Below, one piece after another: positions 58,523 through 64,000 of a DNA stretch of 64,000 nucleotides (positions are counted from its first letter, which is position 1; the number at the start of each line of letters is the position of its first letter). The notes beneath the pieces were generated by a model that was not told the DNA's origin, did no database searches, and saw only the letters and a list, made by a program, of their open reading frames with translations. The DNA comes from Neurospora intermedia (Eukaryota; Ascomycota; Sordariomycetes; Sordariales; Sordariaceae): NCBI GenBank assembly GCA_037102815.1, contig BTPP01000004.1:2294001-2358000 (forward strand), in the 5' to 3' direction. Both the position numbers and the translations under genes were made by a program.

Positions 58523-61500
58523 CTACAAGACATACCCGCCAGCATCAACACAAGTCCACTCCCTGGCCCCCCTCCCATCCTCCAACTCGACGCACCACCA
58601 AAGCGCACCCTTGGCCTTATCCACTTGACCACTTTCCTGATAAGCCCTAGCCAGAGTGAACCAAGCCTCCGAGTTGTTCCATCCGGTGCCTAACTTGGTC
58701 AGCCCCGACAGCAATCCGTATGCGCGATCCCTCGCCGTAAGCCGGTCGTGCAGTGGCAGTGAGGTCGCCTTATGCGGCGGTGGGAGTTCGGGGCACTTGT
58801 TTGGTGATGAAGCACCCTTCAGTTTGAGTGCAGCCATACCGTTTTCCAGGTTATCCTCCCCCTTGTCTAGCTTGCTCTCCATCTTGGCTGTACTGAGACC
58901 AAGAGGCTGTAGACGTGGTTCAGGGGACTTGGTGATTGCTTGTAGCGGTGTGGAGTTATCGCTCGGTATGCTATCTTCCAGGTTGAAACTTGGCACAACA
59001 GGTGGCGGAAGGAGCTTCTCCGAGTAAATATCCAAAAGTATGTCAGAAAGACCAACGATGGCGGCAGCGTGGTCAGGGAAGTGCATTAATGCGGTCTCGA
59101 AATCCGCTCGCGCCTCATAAGGCTTCCCGCACGCAACCGACAGATATCCCTTCTGTGAAAGACGTTAGCATGGCGGTTTTCTTTTCACAACGACATAACC
59201 AGATAACCTTACCTCTGCCCATACATCCGCATAAAGCTCTTCGGTGCTCTTGGCCTCGCCCCATCCGGCCTCCCGGAGAGAAACATCTCCAGTTGTATCG
59301 TTCAGGATCTCGGCCTCCAATGCTTCAACAATGTTCTGTGCCTCAGTGCATGCTTGTTGCGCATCGGCGACGAGGCCAGCTCTCCGATAAAACCCGGCGA
59401 TGGTTAGCCAGACCTTAATGAGAATGGCCTTCCGCTTCCTCTTGCTATGCTCCTGCGAAAAGTGAATCACCGGCAGCAACGAGCCGTAAACCTGGGCGAG
59501 AACCGAAGCCTCTCCGTCATTGTATTCCTCGTTCGAATCAAACGAGTTAGTACGTTGTACCCCATCTATAGACGGCTCTTCAGGGGGCGGAGCAGCCGCC
59601 GCACCGTCCTTGCCCGCGTAATCCGCCAGGCTCCCGTTAACAGGCATCGGCGGAGGTGCTTCTATGGCTCCTTGACTTCCACTGCGAGATTTCCTACGCA
59701 AGCTGTGCCTCCTGCCAGATGCACTCCTGCTGAGGCTGTGCGATTTCCGTTTTGATTGCGCGTTCTCATTGTTTGTGACTTGGATCGCTGGCGCTCCGGG
59801 AGCCTGGGGTACAGGCGGGATACCAGTCAGGTTCTTATCATGACTGCCGAAAATGCTCTGTCTCATCCCACGGCCTGATCGAATTGACCGACTACCGAAG
59901 ACACTTGCTCTTCTGTTTCGAGGTTGCTCCTTGGCCACTGCGGTGGTCGCGGTCCTGGGGAGTTCTGGCTTTGTTAGCTCCACCTTTTGGTCTAGATCAC
60001 CAAACAATCTCGTGAACAGGGTGAGTAGTTCCGAGCTGGCATTGACGGCAACTGTTGGTCCTTCAACCAGCTCCAGAATAGCCAATTGAGTCATCTTGAT
60101 CTCAAGGAGGCTTTCTTTCTCAAAGTCATCCATCTCATCGACAATACCCTGGCTAGTATAGCCACCATCCTCAACGCCAGCCTCATTGAGATGCTCACTC
60201 TGGTAAGCGCCATTCAAGCTCCTGGTTCCAAAAAGAATAAATGGATCCTTGAACTGTTCCATAGCTCCTTCACAGGCTCGAGCAGCCATAACATAATCTT
60301 CTTGTGCACTAAGCATCAGCGCCAGCAGATGCCAGAGGGGGATTAGCGACCGCTCTCGCCAGCAGGGTCCTCTGTACAGCTCCTGGCTCTCATCAATATC
60401 AACATCTTCCAAGAGCGCCGTCTTGACCAGATTAATAGCGTAATGAAGGTTCCGCTGCTCAGCCAGAAGAGTGCCAAGAGCGAAAACGCCCCTTACATCC
60501 ACGCCCAAGCCGAGCTCAGGCGATAGGGACTTGGATAAGCAGTGAACAGCCTTCTGCTGGAAGTGGGTGCGAGACTCTGAGTCGTACGTCATCCGCGCCC
60601 ATTGCGCGTTGGCGAGGCCAGCCGCCTGGTATGTCAGGGCCAAGGCGCGAGGGGGCAGCAATTCTGCAGCCGTGAGAACCAAGTGCCCGTCTTTTGCGGC
60701 GTTCAAATTCTCCTCTGCGCTCACTTTGCCATTTGCTAGCCTTTCAAGCAGGTTCTCTAACTGCAATCCCAGATGGTAGGCCTTTTCAGCCGCATCTCTA
60801 CCGCCAAATCGACAGAGGGCGGCGATACACGCAGAGATAGTTTCGAGCATAGTTGCGTCATCGTCCAAAGCTGGTTCAAGATGTCCAGTCTTGGCAACTC
60901 GCGCTTTGCTCTTTTTGATGATGTCCAAATAGGAATCAAAAGCAGCAAAAGCTAGGTCGAACTCGGCCACGGCAAGATGGACTGTGAAAAGGTGACGCAA
61001 AACAGATGTCGAATGGTATGTCTTTGTCGCGGCGCCATACAAAGTATCGAGTGTTCCGTGGCTAAGGGTATCTCTTCCGCCCTTACCAAGATCCTGCTCT
61101 TTCCATCCGTGGCCGTTCAAAATGATCCAATTCTGCATGACACGATCGACAAACTGTTCGACCTCTGTCCTTTGCTCGTCGGCCCTTGGGAACTTGGTCT
61201 CGGTATATAGCAGCCCTTGGAAAATGATCTCCACCTTCTTCAGTTCAGCGCGCAACTGGCTCCTCGCGGACGAGTCATTGCTGGGCTCAGAGTAGCCTGT
61301 CGGAAACGGGAGGTCCCGTTGTAGGAGCTCGGAGAGCACATGATAGTATTCGGACCACACTTGCCGCCTAGGCACTGAGCCCCGAAACCCATAACCTCCA
61401 GCCAGCGGTTGCCCCTTGGCGCTCGCCCAGTACTTGGACCACGTTCGAAAGCTGGCAAGACAGTTAGGGTCTGAAAGGAGCTCGTCGTTCTCGCGAATCG

Positions 61501-62340
61501 CTTGGCTTGCCAGCATGCAGTATTCGGTTAGGAAGAGTTCGGCCCAGTATCGTAGCTGATGGCGGGCCGTTTTGGTGGTCCACACGCTGCTGAGGGATGG
61601 CAGAGCTGCTTCAAACGCAGCCATGGCCATGTCTCGCTGCCCATCACGAGCCAGGCAGTTCGCTCTAAGATAGGTCGACTTTAAGGCGCAGACCTTGGTC
61701 CATTCAGAGAGGGTGTCCAAGTTGTCGTATTGGGGATACTCGAGATCAAAGTTCTTGGGGAGTCGAACCAAGGCGATGGGATAGTCCTTCATGACCCAAT
61801 GTAGCCACCCTAGGCAGACCTTGGCCTGGAAACTTTCTTCGGGATGCTGAGTTTCGTTCTCGATGGCCGTGATGAGGTTCGGTATGTGGCTTGCCACCTC
61901 GATGCCCACGGCAGGCCCTCCTGCAGTACTCGGCCGATCGGTGTCCTGCGGCGCGGCCTTCTGACAAGCTCTGGTGATGGCCAGCTCGATCTCGGCCGTC
62001 AAGGTGAGACCTGATGAGGGCGAGAGTCAGTCTCCAAGCCCAGTGACAACATTGTAGCCGAGGAAGATGGTAAAAGGCTTACATATCCGGTCAGGCGCAT
62101 GCTTCCGCACCTTGCGGACCAGCTCGGGGACAGCATCCCAGTTCTCTTCGCAACGAGCATCGTCGAGCTGTTGGATATAATGCGCCGCTTTTACCGCGTC
62201 GGGCTAGAATTACATATGGGAAATCAGTACGCTGTCTGTGCATAGGTTCGAAGCCATAAAGGCGGAGCGGGAACTGGGTCAAAAAGGAAGAGGCGGAAGA
62301 CAAGGCAAAGGCGGGCTGTGGAGCAAGGGACACTTACCAT
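58523..62340 (-). CDS. ypp-1: TPR cargo-transport protein YPP1 (TTC7 family)
   Basis: Exons 62338-62340, 62083-62203, 59213-62010 and 58523-59152; introns of 134, 72 and 60 nt; 1183 residues. The first coding exon is only the ATG, which is directly followed by a GTAAGT donor; joining it to 62203 gives MPDAVKAAHYIQQLDDARCEENWDAVPEL, the family's conserved start. The protein is a long array of degenerate TPR-like helices (about 1-670 and 860-1183), interrupted by a basic, Ser/Arg-rich disordered segment (about 720-840, with SRSASGRRHSLRRKSRS). Ypp1 and human TTC7 bridge Efr3 and the PI 4-kinase Stt4 at the plasma membrane, controlling PI4P supply and endocytosis. C-terminal TPRs (ALMHFPDHAAAIVGLSDILLDIY; AWFTLARAYQESGQVDKAKGALWWCVEL) are well kept. 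It is divergent from rix-1. Confidence 0.92.
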
Positions 62341-63253
62341 GTTGCCTGGTCTACAAAAGAGCACGTACTACGAAGACCTATCGAGACGAGGCATGTGATT
62401 TGAGTATCGATCCTCAGCAGATTATAAGGAATGTCCGTGGTCTTAGGTTGTTGTGTGGTTGCTATGTCGGGTTCCTGGTTTAGAGAAAAGGAGGGGAGGG
62501 GATGGATGGGCCTTGTAGGTTGATGTCAGGTACCCGGATGGACGTCCTGGCCACGGGCAAGCTGGACGAGGGACCCGATGTGAACGTGGCGGCGTCATGG
62601 GCCCGGCGTACCTAGGTAGAGGTACCTAGCGGACACGGCAGGAGCCGCCAAGGTTCGTTGCATTTACCGCCTGGAAAGCAGAGCTCCCGGCCTCTATAAA
62701 GGGGTTTCTTTCCATCAGGACTCAGGTACTGCCCCTCTGGACCCCGGACCCTACAACTGCTCATTTAGCGGGTGGGTCAGGGGCATCGTTACGTAGTGGT
62801 AACTTTGCTGTGTAATTACCTGTACAGTCCCTTGGTACATAAAACAGTTCCGTTGTTGTGACGACTCGAACTGACCATGCGATAAGACTAGATTTGCCTG
62901 CCGGGGCTAAAAGTAAAGAAAAAAAAAAAAAGTTTCGATATGGGAATGGCAACGGACTGCAAACTGCCAACTTTCTCCCATAAAGACTGAACGTAACTAG
63001 TTTTACTCTAGAAAATCAACGGATTTGAAGTTCAAGCCATTGATACATGAAAACGAGTTTATAAATTGTCCCAAAACCCGAGTACGTTGTTGGGAACCTG
63101 GGTTCCAAAACCGGCCGCACGTGTGAATCCTCAAATTCTCTACTAAGAAAAAAAAAATAAAAACTTTGGGTCGTCTTCATCCTCAGCAACACAACTACCC
63201 TCATCTTCAACCACAACACTTAACTTACATATCCGTTAAGTGTAATTTACAAA
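62341..63253. promoter_or_regulatory. Divergent promoter region between ypp-1 and rix-1
   Basis: 913 bases between head-to-head starts. It contains a TACCTAGGTA palindrome (62609-62618) followed at once by GGTACCTAG (62621-62629), a motif recurring in other spacers of this window. No gene seen. Confidence 0.55.
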
Positions 63254-64000
63254 ATGGCAATCCCACCACCGGACCTGCGAGTTCTCTGTCGCAGACTCGC
63301 ATCGACACCAGTCGACGACCTTCCTCACATCTGTCCCCTCCTCGTGAGCCATGTGCTTCGTTGCGGAGAGGTCCTGTCCGCTGTGCCAGAGACAAAGGCC
63401 AAGGACAAGTCTTCGGAAACCGCTACGCTTGTTCACAGATTGAGAACTCACATCACTACACTTCTTGCCGGCAAGAGTGCGTCTGGTCGTTTTGCTGCTG
63501 TTTTCCTGGTCAAGGCCGTCGTTGATGTTGGAGGATGGGAGAGCTTGAGGGCGTCAGACGTATGGATTAGGGGCTTGATCGGCATTTTGGGGGTGAGAAT
63601 CTCAAGTAGACACCGGCGAGCCTCAGAATCTCATGCTAATAAGCTCATAGAAACCTGATTCTCTGGTGTCCAAGGAGCTATGTGTCATCACCCTGACCAA
63701 GATCTACTCTCTCCTCCAGAGTTACCAGACACTGGTCAGAGAGATGGCCACGCCCACTCTCCCAAGCTTCGTCACTGCCATGTTAAACCTCGTCAAGCCG
63801 CCTGCCTCGAGCAAGGCACCCAGGGTTCCCACGTCTTTTGTCGATACTGTTGCCGGCTCTCTCACCAAGATCGTGTCCTTGTATCCTACCACCACGAGAC
63901 CCTTCAACGCCCAGATTCGGACCGCCTTCAAGGCTTACATCGCTCCTACCATGTCTGACGCTGTCACCGCCCCCCAAAGCCTAAGAGAAAGCGCCCGCTC
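63254..64000 (+). CDS. rix-1: Pre-rRNA-processing protein RIX1, N-terminal part (runs off the right edge)
   Basis: Exons 63254-63592 and 63651 to beyond 64000, with a 58-nt intron (GTGAGA...CATAG, branch GCTAAT). The ATG at 63254 has a good AAAATGG context. The visible 229 residues are all helical-repeat in character: LCRRLASTPVDDLPHICPLLVSHVLRC, SGRFAAVFLVKAVVDVGGWESLRASDVWIRGLIGILG, then KPDSLVSKELCVITLTKIYSLLQSYQTLVREMATPTLPSF. This matches the N-terminal RIX1/PELP1 domain. Rix1 with Ipi1 and Ipi3 acts in the nucleolus and nucleoplasm on 60S pre-ribosomes, in ITS2 removal and recruitment of Rea1. The C-terminal part, usually acidic, lies outside the window. Confidence 0.88.

Noticed and set aside
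1-64000. Secondary-metabolite or lipoate-pathway gene cluster
   Set aside because: The ketoacyl synthase is a single-domain mitochondrial enzyme, not a polyketide synthase, and its functional partner pdx1 is 21 kb away with unrelated genes between.

Overview
This window reads as nuclear DNA of a filamentous ascomycete, most likely Neurospora or a close relative in the Sordariaceae. The grounds are short (about 45-140 nt) GT-AG introns with CTAAC/CTGAC-type branch sites, strongly C/G-ending codons in the expressed genes, long mostly gene-free spacers, a Zn2Cys6 regulator, and a 9-kb AT-rich block almost without CpA/TpG. That last feature is the mark of repeat-induced point mutation (RIP). The species is inferred from this style; no marker gene fixes it.

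Layout. 0.1-4.2 kb: the possible first exon of a gene running off the left edge, then a PHD-finger protein of the NTO1/BRPF type (minus). 5.6-14.7 kb: RIP-mutated block containing a minus-strand LINE relic, recognised by an ORF1 start, an endonuclease SDH motif and three reverse-transcriptase motifs in the right order. 14.7-16.5 kb: spacer with an A55 tract and an ATC microsatellite. 16.5-19.2 kb: a leucine-rich-repeat protein (minus). 19.2-31.3 kb: a 12-kb desert with one weak spliced small-gene candidate. 31.3-38.1 kb: pyruvate dehydrogenase protein X (minus), a mitochondrial two-TM protein (plus, divergent), an intron-bearing elongator tRNA-Met (minus) and a CaiB/BaiF CoA-transferase (minus). 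42.7-47.3 kb: a Zn2Cys6 transcription factor (plus) tail to tail with an intradiol dioxygenase (minus). 49.5-52.4 kb: an OPT oligopeptide transporter (minus). 53.4-64.0 kb: a denser run with mitochondrial beta-ketoacyl-ACP synthase, the cytochrome bc1 chaperone CBP3, dihydrofolate reductase with a polyglutamine insertion, the TPR protein YPP1, and the start of the ribosome-biogenesis factor RIX1.

How the genes relate. Most are unrelated housekeeping genes. Four products act in mitochondria: protein X, the two-TM protein, the ketoacyl synthase and CBP3. The synthase supplies mitochondrial fatty-acid synthesis, whose octanoyl product feeds lipoylation of proteins such as protein X, but they lie 21 kb apart and I see no sign of a cluster. 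The regulator/dioxygenase pair is the only neighbourhood that hints at pathway linkage.

Exon boundaries were worked out by hand from splice consensus and reading frame. Every junction given keeps the frame and restores family-typical sequence. No wholly new system is evident. The items most worth following are the RIP block, the desert with its spliced candidate, the start codon cut off by an intron in ypp-1, and the telomere-like boxes before CBP3.
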